Below, piece after piece: positions 25,424-34,696 of a stretch of 64,000 bases of DNA (positions within the stretch are counted from its first letter, which is position 1; each line of letters starts with the position of its first letter). The translations under genes were made by a program, and so were the position numbers. The stretch lies in the NCBI GenBank assembly GCA_013214945.1, contig JABSRT010000002.1:62001-126000 (forward strand), in the 5' to 3' direction. Under the pieces are notes generated by a model. The model made no database searches, was not told the DNA's origin, and saw only the letters and a list, made by a program, of their open reading frames with translations. Source of the stretch: Gammaproteobacteria bacterium. Lineage in GTDB: Bacteria; Pseudomonadota; Gammaproteobacteria; Enterobacterales; Psychrobiaceae.

Positions 25424-25756
25424 ATGAAAGAGAATGCAAAGCGTAATGCCCGTTTACGTAAGAAATTACGCGTTGATGAGTTTCAAGAGTTAGGATTTGA
25501 AGTGACTTGGGCGTTCCCTGAAGGCACTAATAATGAGCAAATTGATACGTTAGTTGATGAGTTAGTTAATGACGTTATCGAAGTTAATACGCTAGGTTTT
25601 GCTGGCGGCGGCGATTTGGTTTGGGAAGGCCTAGTTTGTACTCAAAAGCTTGGCAAGTGTACTGAAGAGCATCGCAGTGCAGTACAAAGCTTCCTAGAAA
25701 GCAAAGGCATGGAAAAGATTGAAGTTACAGAATTATTCGATCTTTGGTGGGGTTAA
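25424..25756 (+). CDS. yggL: YggL family protein (DUF469)
   Basis: This small 110-residue protein has the family's basic N-terminus (NARLRKKLRVDEF) and the segment NTLGFAGGGDLVWEGLV. YggL has been linked to 50S ribosomal subunits; here function is assigned by family only. AAGGAAAT precedes the ATG at good distance. It follows trmB as in E. coli. Confidence 0.93.
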   Translation: MKENAKRNARLRKKLRVDEFQELGFEVTWAFPEGTNNEQIDTLVDELVNDVIEVNTLGFAGGGDLVWEGLVCTQKLGKCTEEHRSAVQSFLESKGMEKIEVTELFDLWWG

Positions 25757-25775
25757 TTTAACGATTAACTACCTC

Positions 25776-25803
25776 GGCCAATGTTAGTTTACTGATGTTG
25801 GCC
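25776..25803 (+). terminator. hairpin after yggL
   Basis: GGCCAA and TTGGCC enclose an inner, mostly paired segment with a 2-base loop, and a pyrimidine-rich run with T5 follows about 15 bases later. Likely the end of the yggL transcript. Confidence 0.45.
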
Positions 25804-25899
25804 AGCTATTCCCTCTTTTTATCCCCTCAGCTTGATCTTGTTCTGTTAGCCTCTACACTCTTACTCAGTTTATTTATTAGCTAATTTGAGGGCTGTATC

Positions 25900-26673
25900 G
25901 TGAAAATACCATTGGTTTTGGCACTGAGTGCGTTTGTCTCATTAAGTGCATCTGCTGAAAGTAAGCCGGTAAGCGTAACTAATCTGCGTTGCCAAGTTAG
26001 CCTTGAGCATAGTGTAAAAGTCACTCCGCAGCAGATCCAAATATTACGTAATAGCCAATCTCTTTATCGCGTGACAGATAGTCGCCAATTATATATTGAT
26101 GGCGTTAAAATCCATTTAACCAAGCAACAACAGTCACTGCTCGATCAATACTACCGCTTAATTCAAGAGTTAGCCCCGCAAATATCTGTGCTTGTCAGCC
26201 AAGGGCTTACTTTAGTTAAGCAAGCCATTAGCAGCTTATTAAATGGCTTAACCGATGATAATAAAAGCGCCAGTCAAGTTGAATATATTGCCAATCAGCT
26301 CGAACAGCGCTTGGCGCCATTAATTAACCAACCAGCTGGCCAATATCTGCTATCAACCGAGTTGACAGGCAGCAATCCTGAAGAGTTTAGCAAGATAATG
26401 GCGCAAGAGTTAAAGCAACTCGCTAGCGTCGCTACGGCAGAGATACTGGCTTTACTGGGGCAAATGATCGTGACAGGCCAAGCAAGCTGGCAAGACGCTC
26501 AGAAAAAACTGCAACAGTTCAGTCAGCAGCTAAACCTGCAAGGCGCCGAACTAGAACAACAAGCTAATCAGCTGTGTCAAAAAATTGAGCAACTTGATGC
26601 GTTAGAGCATCAGTTACATCAGAGTATCCCTCAATTAGCTGAATTTAATGTGGTAAATATTAAATCGATATAA
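25900..26673 (+). CDS. yggN: YggN family secreted protein (DUF2884)
   Basis: The 257-residue precursor has a clear signal peptide (cleavage after SASA near residue 19), so the product is periplasmic. DUF2884 spans most of the mature protein, which is Gln-rich and predicted largely helical. The start is GTG at 25900 with GAGGG 7 bases upstream. Its position beside yggL supports the assignment. Molecular function is unknown. Confidence 0.88.
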   Translation: MKIPLVLALSAFVSLSASAESKPVSVTNLRCQVSLEHSVKVTPQQIQILRNSQSLYRVTDSRQLYIDGVKIHLTKQQQSLLDQYYRLIQELAPQISVLVSQGLTLVKQAISSLLNGLTDDNKSASQVEYIANQLEQRLAPLINQPAGQYLLSTELTGSNPEEFSKIMAQELKQLASVATAEILALLGQMIVTGQASWQDAQKKLQQFSQQLNLQGAELEQQANQLCQKIEQLDALEHQLHQSIPQLAEFNVVNIKSI

Positions 26674-26768
26674 TGCGTTATCGCTGGGATGCTCGAAAGT
26701 GGGTCACTGGTAATTTCCGTGCCTAATCGCGTATAGTAACTTTATAGGTTTTTTTTAAAGGAAATTCA

Positions 26769-27068
26769 ATGTCTCGATTATCACTAGTCGTTAGTTTGTT
26801 GTTAGGCGCTCTACTTATGAGTGGTTCGGCATTTTCGGCGCAGTCGGTCACTGCTTTATATCGGGTGGCTAAAGTTCAGCATGTTCTCAAATTAATTGAT
26901 GATAAGTGTGTTGAAGAAGAAAAAAAGGTATGCCCTAAATCGCAGCACTGGAGGGTCTACTACCGCGCCCTCAGCCTTAACGTTTCACCGCAGAAGCATC
27001 AAGAATTACTCGACGAAAACCCGCCGCAGATAGGCGCGGTTATTCAGCTGACAATTACAATTAGCTAA
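26769..27068 (+). CDS. small secreted protein of unknown function
   Basis: The 99-residue precursor has a strong signal peptide (hydrophobic 5-20, likely cleavage after AFSA near residue 24). The mature part is about 75 residues with a Cys pair (DDKCVEEEKKVC) that could form a disulfide. AAAGGAAATTCA precedes the ATG. I do not recognise a family. It converges with the DUF885 gene, ending 6 bases before that gene's stop. Confidence 0.7.
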   Translation: MSRLSLVVSLLLGALLMSGSAFSAQSVTALYRVAKVQHVLKLIDDKCVEEEKKVCPKSQHWRVYYRALSLNVSPQKHQELLDENPPQIGAVIQLTITIS

Positions 27069-27074
27069 GCTAAG

Positions 27075-28838
27075 TCACTTTGAAGATTTGATATAAGCTT
27101 GAATCTGTTGGCGTAACAAAGGAAGCGGTAATTGACCATTTTGTAACAGCGCATCATGAAATTTAACTAAATCGAACTTTTTGGCTAAAGCGTGTTGCGC
27201 CGTTTGGCGCAGCTCGGTAATCGTTAACATTCCGAAAAATGGCGCTGTAGCTTGTGCTGGTGCGACAATTGAGTGTGTTACTGTTTTAATTATCGCTGCA
27301 ACAGGCGCCGCAGTATTGAGGGTTAAAAACTCAATTGCTTGTTCTCGGGTCCACTGCTGAGAGTGGATGCCTGTGTCTATCACCAACTTACTGGCGTGCC
27401 ATAATTCAAGAGTGAGTCGACCTAAATTATCATGCGGCTGACTATACAATTTGAACTGTTCAGCTAAGCGTGCGCTATATAATGCCCAGCCTTGGGAGTA
27501 AGCCGGAAAATTTATTGATTTTCTAAATTTAGGTAATTGCTGTTGCGTATTCGTGACGATCGTTTGCAAATGATGACCAAGGAAATTACGCTGAATAAGC
27601 GATGCCGCTAACTGATATTTCGCCACTGAAGCACTATTATATAGATCGTTATTAGCATACTGACTGCTGACGTTCGCTTCCACTGGCCAACTCACTAGTG
27701 CTGGCAACATCGGTGGCACTATTTTATTCAAGTGGGCTGTGGTGGTTGCAATAGCGGCTTGATGTTGGCTTGCGCGGGTAAAGTTAAATTTCGGATCGGT
27801 GCGAATATACTCAAAAAACTGACTAATATCACCAGTAAACCCCATATTTGCCATGATATTACGTATTTCACTGTGAATACTAATAATCTCAGCTTGTCCG
27901 AGATGATGAAGCTCAGTAGCGCTTAAAGTACTGGTGGTCGCTTGTTGCAACAATTGCTGATAGTAAAACGCACCGCGTGGAAATTTCCAAACGCCATCAT
28001 CGTGACTAGCGCGTGACTGTTGCGCGCGTAAGTAACTAATTAACGTTGAATAGCCTGATTTAACCTGGGTTGTTAAAGCGACTTCTGCTGCACTAATTAA
28101 CCGCTGCTGCTGATCTGGTTCAATGGTGAGTTGAGATAGTTTATTCTTGAAATCATTTAATAATAGGCTGTCATCGCCTTGGTCAAAAGGGGCGCCAGTG
28201 ATGATAGCAACCGATTCATCAATTAGCTGCTCAAACACAAAATACGGCAGCATAACACCGGCTAACTCTCGGTCTCTTAGCGTTTGAGTCAAGCTTAACA
28301 TTTGTGGTTTGATACGTGTCAGCTGCTTAATGTAATTATCGATGGCACTTTGGCTGGTGAGCTTTTTGAGTAATAACTGATTAATTGGCCGCAGATGGTC
28401 TTGGTTTGCTGGGCTCAGCGGGTAATTATAATTAGACCAGCGTAATGTAATGTATTTTAACTCAAGCGTTGTTTTTATTAGCTGGTAGCTTAACTGTGTT
28501 GGTTTATTTAATAATTTAGGATTAATTTGGCTTAAGCGCTGTAAATGCTTTTTAAGCACTGTTGTGTTAACTGAACGATTGAAGCTCTGCTTAGCTATGT
28601 TATTAAATAATTGATTGGCTTTAATCGATGCTTGCTTGATGATTGCTAGTTTGTTGTTAACCCGTTTAGTGACCGTTTTCTTGGGCCGCTTATTCGTTGT
28701 TTTAGGTGCCGTCAGCGAAGTCTCAGATTTAGACGAAGCTTGCTCTATTGATTGCTCTGGCGATGTTGGGGTTTGACTGCAACCGGCCAACATCAAGGCG
28801 CCGCTGACTATTGCTGCAATTAATCTGTTCAATCTCAT
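27075..28838 (-). CDS. DUF885-family lipoprotein lacking the metal-site HE
   Basis: A 587-residue precursor with lipobox LAGC (Cys at residue 20) and a Lys/Thr-rich linker, then a DUF885 domain. DUF885 members normally carry HExxPGHH and a GEGWALY motif. Here the first reads QRNFLGHH, with the leading His-Glu replaced, and the second reads SQGWALYSARLAE, with the Glu changed to Gln. The fold is recognisable, but a metallo-hydrolase activity is unlikely. A periplasmic scaffold or binding role is possible. It is downstream of hemW on the same strand with a 70-base gap. Confidence 0.8.
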   Translation of the reverse strand: MRLNRLIAAIVSGALMLAGCSQTPTSPEQSIEQASSKSETSLTAPKTTNKRPKKTVTKRVNNKLAIIKQASIKANQLFNNIAKQSFNRSVNTTVLKKHLQRLSQINPKLLNKPTQLSYQLIKTTLELKYITLRWSNYNYPLSPANQDHLRPINQLLLKKLTSQSAIDNYIKQLTRIKPQMLSLTQTLRDRELAGVMLPYFVFEQLIDESVAIITGAPFDQGDDSLLLNDFKNKLSQLTIEPDQQQRLISAAEVALTTQVKSGYSTLISYLRAQQSRASHDDGVWKFPRGAFYYQQLLQQATTSTLSATELHHLGQAEIISIHSEIRNIMANMGFTGDISQFFEYIRTDPKFNFTRASQHQAAIATTTAHLNKIVPPMLPALVSWPVEANVSSQYANNDLYNSASVAKYQLAASLIQRNFLGHHLQTIVTNTQQQLPKFRKSINFPAYSQGWALYSARLAEQFKLYSQPHDNLGRLTLELWHASKLVIDTGIHSQQWTREQAIEFLTLNTAAPVAAIIKTVTHSIVAPAQATAPFFGMLTITELRQTAQHALAKKFDLVKFHDALLQNGQLPLPLLRQQIQAYIKSSK

Positions 28839-28908
28839 TTATTTCACCTGTGCAGTCACAACGATTAATTTAAATATTAACGGGTTAACACTAACAATAA
28901 AAGTTTAG

Positions 28909-30054
28909 CTATTGATCCATAAAAATATTGAGTAATGTATTTAAAAATCGCTGACCCAACGGGGTAACTTGCCAATGGCTTGCTGATTCAGTTATCAGGC
29001 CTTTACGGATTGCTACTTCTAACGGCGCTCTGACCGATGACTCATCTAAGCCAGTGAAATGACAAAAGTCTTGCCGTGGGCATGGTTCAACTAATCTAAA
29101 GCGATTCATAAAGAACTCTAGCGCGAGATCTTCGGTCTCGATGTGCCAACTTTTATAGCGATAATCTTGCTCTGGATCTAAATAACCTTTGGGGTGTTTA
29201 ACTTTTTCACCGCGTAAAATTTTGCCAGAACTAACATCGGTGATCTTTGAGTGGGCACCACAACCAATGCCTAAATAGTCGCCAAAGCGCCAATAGTTGA
29301 GATTATGCTGGCACTGAAATCCGGGTTTGGCGAATGCTGATATTTCGTATTGTTGATAACCAGCGGCCGTTAATGCGTCACGTCCGGCATCGTAGATATC
29401 GGCCAGCACATCGTCTTCGGGTAAGCGAGGCGGTTTTGAATGGAACTGAGTATTGGGCTCAATGGTTAATTGATACCATGACAAATGCGGCGGAGCTAAT
29501 GCTATTGCCTGCTTTAAGTCACCCAATGCATCGGTCACTTGCTGGGCTGGTAATGAGTGCATTAAATCGATATTAAAGGATTGCAGGTCAAGAGCTTGCG
29601 CTTGTTTTGCCGCATTAATAGCTTCATTGCTATCGTGAATACGACCTAAAATTATCAGTTTATCCGCCTGGAAACTTTGCACACCGATAGATATTCGGGT
29701 GATGCCTGCCGCTTGAAATTGGGCGAAACGGCCGCTTTCAACTGTGCCAGGGTTGGCTTCCATGGTAATTTCTAGCTCATTCGAGCTGGGAATTAATGCC
29801 TTGACGCCATCAAGCAAGCGTTTCATTTGTTTGGGCTCGAGCAGGCTCGGGGTGCCACCACCAATGAATATTGAATACAATTTTCGACCCTGCACATGAA
29901 CTAAATCTTGCTCGAGATCTTCCAATAATGCATCAACATAAGCAACATGTGGCACTTCGCTTTTTAAGGCATGGGAATTAAAATCACAATAAGGGCATTT
30001 TTGCACGCACCAAGGAATGTGAATATAGAGACTAAGTGGTGGTAATGAGAGCAT
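28909..30054 (-). CDS. hemW: radical SAM protein HemW, heme chaperone
   Basis: HemW is a heme-binding radical SAM protein, formerly annotated as oxygen-independent coproporphyrinogen oxidase. The 381-residue protein has the cluster motif CVQKCPYC (Cys 16, 20, 23), the SAM segment GGGTPSLL and the HemW-type C-terminal domain. It follows rdgB after 6 bases, a conserved operon pair. Confidence 0.95.
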   Translation of the reverse strand: MLSLPPLSLYIHIPWCVQKCPYCDFNSHALKSEVPHVAYVDALLEDLEQDLVHVQGRKLYSIFIGGGTPSLLEPKQMKRLLDGVKALIPSSNELEITMEANPGTVESGRFAQFQAAGITRISIGVQSFQADKLIILGRIHDSNEAINAAKQAQALDLQSFNIDLMHSLPAQQVTDALGDLKQAIALAPPHLSWYQLTIEPNTQFHSKPPRLPEDDVLADIYDAGRDALTAAGYQQYEISAFAKPGFQCQHNLNYWRFGDYLGIGCGAHSKITDVSSGKILRGEKVKHPKGYLDPEQDYRYKSWHIETEDLALEFFMNRFRLVEPCPRQDFCHFTGLDESSVRAPLEVAIRKGLITESASHWQVTPLGQRFLNTLLNIFMDQ

Positions 30055-30060
30055 GTAAAA

Positions 30061-30672
30061 CTAACCTTGCTGTTGTGCTATTTGTAACTTTAATTGTGGC
30101 AATAACTGCTGCAATGCTTGGGCGCGATGGCTGATCTGATTTTTAGTGGCTTTACTCAGTTCGGCACTGGTGCAATCATGATCGTTAACCGCAAATATTG
30201 GATCGTAACCAAAGCCAGATAATCCCTGCTGATCACGCGTAATCGCACCATCCCAAAAACCTTGGCAAATGATCGGCGTAGGATCATTTTCACTGGCCAT
30301 ATAAACCAATACGCAAACGAATCGCGCTTGGCGTTGAGCGTCTGGGGTATCTTTAAGGCGCTCAAGCAGCTTATCTATATTGGCTTGATCGCTGGCGTTT
30401 TCACCGGCATATCGAGCTGAGTAAATACCTGGCGCGCCACCTAAAGTCATGACTTCAAGACCTGAATCGTCAGCAATGGCAGGTAGCCCGGTAATTTTTG
30501 CGGCATGGCGCGCTTTTATGATCGCGTTCTCAATAAAGGTGGTGCCGGTTTCAGGCACATCTTGCACATTGAAATGACTTTGGGGCAAAAGCTCAATGTC
30601 TAAAGGGGCTAGCATACTTGCTAGTTCTGCAACTTTACCTTTATTACCAGTAGCTAAAACAAACTGTTTCAT
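30061..30672 (-). CDS. rdgB: dITP/XTP pyrophosphatase
   Basis: RdgB hydrolyses non-canonical purine nucleoside triphosphates to keep inosine and xanthosine out of DNA. The 203-residue protein shows ATGNKGKV at residues 7-14, ADDSGLEV near 70, GFGYDPIF near 155 and SHRAQAL near 182. It heads the rdgB-hemW pair. Confidence 0.95.
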   Translation of the reverse strand: MKQFVLATGNKGKVAELASMLAPLDIELLPQSHFNVQDVPETGTTFIENAIIKARHAAKITGLPAIADDSGLEVMTLGGAPGIYSARYAGENASDQANIDKLLERLKDTPDAQRQARFVCVLVYMASENDPTPIICQGFWDGAITRDQQGLSGFGYDPIFAVNDHDCTSAELSKATKNQISHRAQALQQLLPQLKLQIAQQQG

Positions 30673-30772
30673 AATGTGAAAACCTAATTAATTTAATTGA
30701 TCGCTGGCGATGTGCCGGATCACTATCTTGATAGCGCCGATTATAGCAATTCTTTAGTCTAGAATGCATCTC

Positions 30773-30816
30773 ATACCAATTCTGATAATTAACCGACCAT
30801 TTAACGGAATTGGTAT
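30773..30816. repeat. ATACCAATTC inverted-repeat element
   Basis: A perfect 10-bp terminal inverted repeat (ATACCAATTC/GAATTGGTAT) encloses 24 bases. It shares its ends with the longer element at 37788-37946 and with the repeat at 31344-31361. Confidence 0.75.
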
Positions 30817-30848
30817 CAATCACTACCGAGCGACACCGCTTGCTATTT

Positions 30849-31298
30849 TTACTCAGCGTAGAATTGTTGTTTGAAACTAATTTTACTGTTGAGGCCATCT
30901 TTATTGGTTAGATTGACAGAAATAGTAAAACGTTCTTCATTACGAAATTGCAGCTCGGCAATATAATAAATAGCATCGCCTTCGATAACTTCTTTAAAGT
31001 CGAGGGTGCGAGTATTGCCCGTTAAGTTAACCGCTTTACCCGTTAACTTACCTGTTACTGCTGGATTGCCATCGAGCAAGGTATCAAGAATTGAGATATT
31101 GACAAAAGCATTATATCTCGAACGTTTTATTTTGTACGTTTTTGATATTTCAGGGGTTAAAAAGGTTGAAGTTAAAGCGATATAGTGAATTTGATAACGC
31201 CCTGACTGTTGATATTGACCTGCTGAATCGGCCATTGTTAGCGAGGTGCTGGCAATAAACAGCGCGAATGCTGAGAGTATTTTTGATAATGACAACAT
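30849..31298 (-). CDS. DUF4426 family exported protein
   Basis: The 149-residue precursor has a signal peptide (hydrophobic 5-20, likely cleavage after TMA near 24). The mature beta-rich domain contains YQIHYIALTSTFLTPEI and the ending SFKQQFYAE, typical of DUF4426 proteins found between yggT and rdgB in this order. Function unknown; periplasmic location inferred. Confidence 0.8.
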   Translation of the reverse strand: MLSLSKILSAFALFIASTSLTMADSAGQYQQSGRYQIHYIALTSTFLTPEISKTYKIKRSRYNAFVNISILDTLLDGNPAVTGKLTGKAVNLTGNTRTLDFKEVIEGDAIYYIAELQFRNEERFTISVNLTNKDGLNSKISFKQQFYAE

Positions 31299-31343
31299 GG
31301 AGTAGTCCTCAATTGTAATGGTAAATGATAGCGGGAGCTTTGC

Positions 31344-31361
31344 TTGGTATTAGTATACCAA
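31344..31361. repeat. TTGGTAT/ATACCAA inverted repeat
   Basis: A 7-bp perfect inverted repeat with a 4-base loop lies upstream of the DUF4426 gene. It is made of the same word as the ATACCAAT elements, but facing outward. Confidence 0.6.
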
Positions 31362-31450
31362 TTTGTGATTAGTTTAACCCGCTTATGAGATTATTGCCGC
31401 AGGTGAATAGTTAATTAATGATGTTAGTGGGGCTAAATGGATGATTAAAC

Positions 31451-31509
31451 GCTTGCTTCAACGACTGTTTTAATCCCAATTACGATTGGGATTAGCCTTT
31501 AAAGCAAGC
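31451..31509 (-). terminator. nested hairpin after yggT
   Basis: The inner stem is a perfect 10 bp (TAATCCCAAT/ATTGGGATTA, 4-base loop). The outer arms GCTTGCTT and AAGCAAGC also pair. It lies 23 bases past the yggT stop on the minus strand. It has only a weak A/T tail, so it may be a terminator or a transcript-stabilising structure. Confidence 0.5.
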
Positions 31510-31531
31510 ATTTTACTTGATATGGGCGGGG

Positions 31532-32080
31532 TTAAAGTGCTGCCCAAAATGGAATGTACTGACCTAATAAGATATTAAGAAAATTTAAGCCAACAAATAA
31601 TACAATCATCGACAGGTCTAACCCGCCTAACGCAGGCATAAAGCGTCTGATAGGTGCCAATAATGGCTCACTTAGTTGCGCCATTAGATGCTCAATTGGA
31701 TGGCCGCCTTGACTAACCCAGCTTAAAATTGCGCGGATAATCATCACCCAAAAAACCATAGTGCCGGCAGTTTTTAACACTAACACCAACGCTAATATTG
31801 GTAACGTCGCCATGGTAATACTGCCGCCGCCGAGGCTAATTAACGCGGTAAATTTAGCGGCTGCAACGATAATAGCCAACACAACACCAGCCGTGTCTAA
31901 GCCACCGATTGCCGGAATTATGCGGCGCATCGGAGCCAATAGTGGGTTAGTCGCTTTAACCACAAACTGGCTTAGCTGATTGTAAAAATCAGCCTTAGCT
32001 AATTGCAGCCATACCCGCAGTAACACGATCATTAAGTAGGTATCAAACACGAAATCGATTAAGAAGCTAAATGCATTCAT
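31532..32080 (-). CDS. yggT: YggT family membrane protein
   Basis: This inner-membrane protein of 182 residues is built from two YGGT repeats. Each contains the signature seen here as NPLLAPMRRIIPAIGGLD (about 45-62) and EPLLAPIRRFMPALGGLD (about 135-152), with hydrophobic helices between. It follows proC, the classic yggS-proC-yggT order. The precise function is unsettled; roles in osmotic or ion tolerance have been proposed for relatives. Confidence 0.94.
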   Translation of the reverse strand: MNAFSFLIDFVFDTYLMIVLLRVWLQLAKADFYNQLSQFVVKATNPLLAPMRRIIPAIGGLDTAGVVLAIIVAAAKFTALISLGGGSITMATLPILALVLVLKTAGTMVFWVMIIRAILSWVSQGGHPIEHLMAQLSEPLLAPIRRFMPALGGLDLSMIVLFVGLNFLNILLGQYIPFWAAL

Positions 32081-32102
32081 TAGTAGTTATATTCCTATAA
32101 AG

Positions 32103-32921
32103 TTAAAACTGTTTTGCCATTTCTTGAGCGCGGCTTACGGCACTTTTCATCGCGTCATCAATGGTCTTCTCTAGGTTGTGCTGCTTAAATGTTTCGATTG
32201 CGGCATGAGTAGTACCTCCTTTTGAAGTCACTTGTTGGCGTAATTGTGATAACTCCAAATGGTTATTATGACGAACCATTTCGGCTGCGCCTAACGCTGC
32301 TTGTTGTATTAACAGTCGAGCTTCTTCGCCGCTTAAGCCCATTTTTATGGCACTTTGCTGCATATATTCCATCATCAGAAAGAAATAAGCGGGTGAGCTG
32401 CCAGAACAAGCAATAACAGTATCAATGTGTTGCTCTTGTTCAACCCATAAAATTTCACCAACCGCACTCATGATTTGAGAGGCAATGGCCCGATCGTTAT
32501 CACCGATGCTGGCAGGCGCGTAAAGACCCGTCATGCCTTTACCAAGCAAAGAAGGTGTATTAGGCATGGTTCTAATTAATCGAATAGCTTGACCAAAATA
32601 ATCTTGGTAGCGAGATGATTGTACTCCAGCAATAATCGAAATAAACAGCTTGTCGTTGAGGTTGTCGTTGCTCATGTCGGTCGCAACTGACTCGATTAAA
32701 TTAGGTTTAACGCCTAATACAATGACATCTGCCCACTCGAGTGCGTGATTGTTATCATTGGTGGTTAAAATACCAAAGTCATGTTGTAGTTGGTCTAATT
32801 TACCTTGGCTCGGGTTGGAAGCCATGATCAGTGAGGCTGGGTAGTGCTGTGTGCACAAACCACCAATAATGCTGCGCGCCATATTTCCGGCGCCAATAAA
32901 GGCTATTTTTTTTTGTTCCAT
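32103..32921 (-). CDS. proC: pyrroline-5-carboxylate reductase
   Basis: ProC performs the final NAD(P)H-dependent step of proline synthesis. The 272-residue protein has the Rossmann motif FIGAGNMARSIIGGL and the family segment LIRTMPNTPSLLGKGMTGLY. The C-terminal signature is around QQAALGAAEMV..LRQQVTSKGGTTHAAI. It is in operon with yggS upstream. Confidence 0.96.
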   Translation of the reverse strand: MEQKKIAFIGAGNMARSIIGGLCTQHYPASLIMASNPSQGKLDQLQHDFGILTTNDNNHALEWADVIVLGVKPNLIESVATDMSNDNLNDKLFISIIAGVQSSRYQDYFGQAIRLIRTMPNTPSLLGKGMTGLYAPASIGDNDRAIASQIMSAVGEILWVEQEQHIDTVIACSGSSPAYFFLMMEYMQQSAIKMGLSGEEARLLIQQAALGAAEMVRHNNHLELSQLRQQVTSKGGTTHAAIETFKQHNLEKTIDDAMKSAVSRAQEMAKQF

Positions 32922-32934
32922 CTTAGATATACAC

Positions 32935-33624
32935 CTATTTTATGTCGCGCTGGCCAAAAATGGCACTGCCAATTCTGACGAGGGTTGAGCCGTGTTGTAT
33001 CGCCAACTGAAGATCGCTACTCATGCCCATTGATAGGGTATCTACTGTAGCAAACTCTTGTTTTAACGTCTCAAAAAGTTGATTCATTTGCGAAAACTCC
33101 TCGGCGATCAAATCGAGATCATCACTTTTATGGCCAATGGTCATCAAACCTCGTAGTGTCAGTTGTCCTAGCTTGGATATTTCTTGAGCCAGTGGCATCA
33201 ATTGCTCTGGACTGATACCTGACTTGTTCGCTTCACCGCTAATATTTATCTGAATACATACGTTCAGTGGTGGCTGTTGCTGGGGGCGCTGATCATTAAG
33301 ACGCTGGGCTATTTTCAAGCGGTCGATGGTATGAACCCAATCAAAGTTTTCCGCCACTAACTTGGTTTTGTTTGATTGTAACGGCCCAATAAAGTGCCAG
33401 CATAAACTGTCATCATTAAAGTGTTGGATTTTCTCAACACCTTCTTGCACATAATTTTCCCCAAAAGCGCGCTGACCAGCAGCCATCGCTTGCTCTATTG
33501 CGTTGATAGGTTTGGTTTTACTGACCGCCAGCAGGCTGACCGTGCCATGAGCTATTTTGAATTTTTTTTCGATTGATTCGATCGTGTTGATTGCTGAACT
33601 TATATGTGATGATATGATATTCAT
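32935..33624 (-). CDS. yggS: YggS family PLP homeostasis protein
   Basis: A single-domain TIM-barrel protein of 229 residues that binds pyridoxal phosphate through the Lys in LLAVSKTKP (near residue 36). It helps control free PLP and amino-acid pools. FGENYVQEGVEK, WHFIGPLQSNK and LSMGMSSDLQLAI are the further family motifs. It is divergent from pilT with only 32 bases between the two start codons. Confidence 0.95.
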   Translation of the reverse strand: MNIISSHISSAINTIESIEKKFKIAHGTVSLLAVSKTKPINAIEQAMAAGQRAFGENYVQEGVEKIQHFNDDSLCWHFIGPLQSNKTKLVAENFDWVHTIDRLKIAQRLNDQRPQQQPPLNVCIQINISGEANKSGISPEQLMPLAQEISKLGQLTLRGLMTIGHKSDDLDLIAEEFSQMNQLFETLKQEFATVDTLSMGMSSDLQLAIQHGSTLVRIGSAIFGQRDIK

Positions 33625-33656
33625 AATAATTAATTTGCTTAAGGTTGCTACATAAT

Positions 33657-34691
33657 ATGGATATTACAGAATTATTGGCGTTTAGTGTCAAGCACAAAGC
33701 GTCCGATCTACATCTATCAGCGGGAGTACCGCCAATGATCCGCGTCGATGGTGAGGTAAGAAAACTTAATATCCCACCACTAGATGCCAAAGAAGTGCAT
33801 GGTCTGGTTTACGACATCATGAATGATAAACAACGAAAAGACTATGAGAAAGACTTAGAGTCAGATTTTTCGTTTGAAGTCCCAGATTTAGCGCGATTTA
33901 GGGTTAACGCCTTTGTTCAAAATCGTGGCCCTAGTGCCGTGTTTCGTACCATCCCTAGTGAAGTCTTAACGTTAGAGCAAATAGGCGCGCCAGAGATCTT
34001 CAAGAAAATATCCGATTTCCCCCGTGGTTTGGTATTAGTGACTGGGCCGACAGGTTCGGGTAAAAGCACCACCTTAGCCGCAATGGTTGATTACATTAAC
34101 GAAACTCGACGAGAGCACATTTTAACCATTGAAGATCCGATTGAATTTGTTCATCAAAATAAACAGTGTTTAGTCAATCAACGTGAAGTACATCGAGATA
34201 CTCACAGTTTTGATAATGCATTGCGCAGCGCGCTACGTGAAGATCCTGATATTATTTTAGTCGGTGAAATGCGAGACTTAGAAACGATTCGTTTAGCCTT
34301 AACGGCGGCAGAAACAGGTCATTTAGTCTTTGGCACCTTGCATACGACCTCGGCGGCCAAAACCATTGACCGTATTGTTGATGTATTCCCGTCGGCGGAA
34401 AAAGATATGGTCAGAACGATGTTATCGGAATCGTTGCAAGCAGTTATTTCGCAAGCCTTAATTAAAAAAGTAGGTGGTGGACGTGTTGCAGCTCATGAAA
34501 TCATGCTGGGCACTCCTGCTATCCGTAATTTGATCCGAGAAGCTAAAGTCGCTCAAATGTATTCAGCGATTCAAACTGGTATGTCGCACGGCATGCAAAC
34601 CTTAGATCAATCATTATCTAATCTGGTTAACCGTGGGGTGATCAGTCGCCAAGATGCCGAACTAAAAGGTTCAGGTAAAGCAAAGATATAG
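33657..34691 (+). CDS. pilT: type IV pilus twitching motility ATPase PilT
   Basis: PilT is the hexameric ATPase that powers pilus retraction. The ATG at 33657 (344 residues) matches the conserved start MDITELLAFSVKHKASDLH; the frame is also open from a TTG at 33645. Seen are Walker A GPTGSGKSTT, the Asp box, the His-box segment GTLHTTSAAKT and the retraction motif AIRNLIRE near residue 290. It is followed after 5 bases by pilU. Confidence 0.97.
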   Translation: MDITELLAFSVKHKASDLHLSAGVPPMIRVDGEVRKLNIPPLDAKEVHGLVYDIMNDKQRKDYEKDLESDFSFEVPDLARFRVNAFVQNRGPSAVFRTIPSEVLTLEQIGAPEIFKKISDFPRGLVLVTGPTGSGKSTTLAAMVDYINETRREHILTIEDPIEFVHQNKQCLVNQREVHRDTHSFDNALRSALREDPDIILVGEMRDLETIRLALTAAETGHLVFGTLHTTSAAKTIDRIVDVFPSAEKDMVRTMLSESLQAVISQALIKKVGGGRVAAHEIMLGTPAIRNLIREAKVAQMYSAIQTGMSHGMQTLDQSLSNLVNRGVISRQDAELKGSGKAKI

Positions 34692-34696
34692 GTGAA

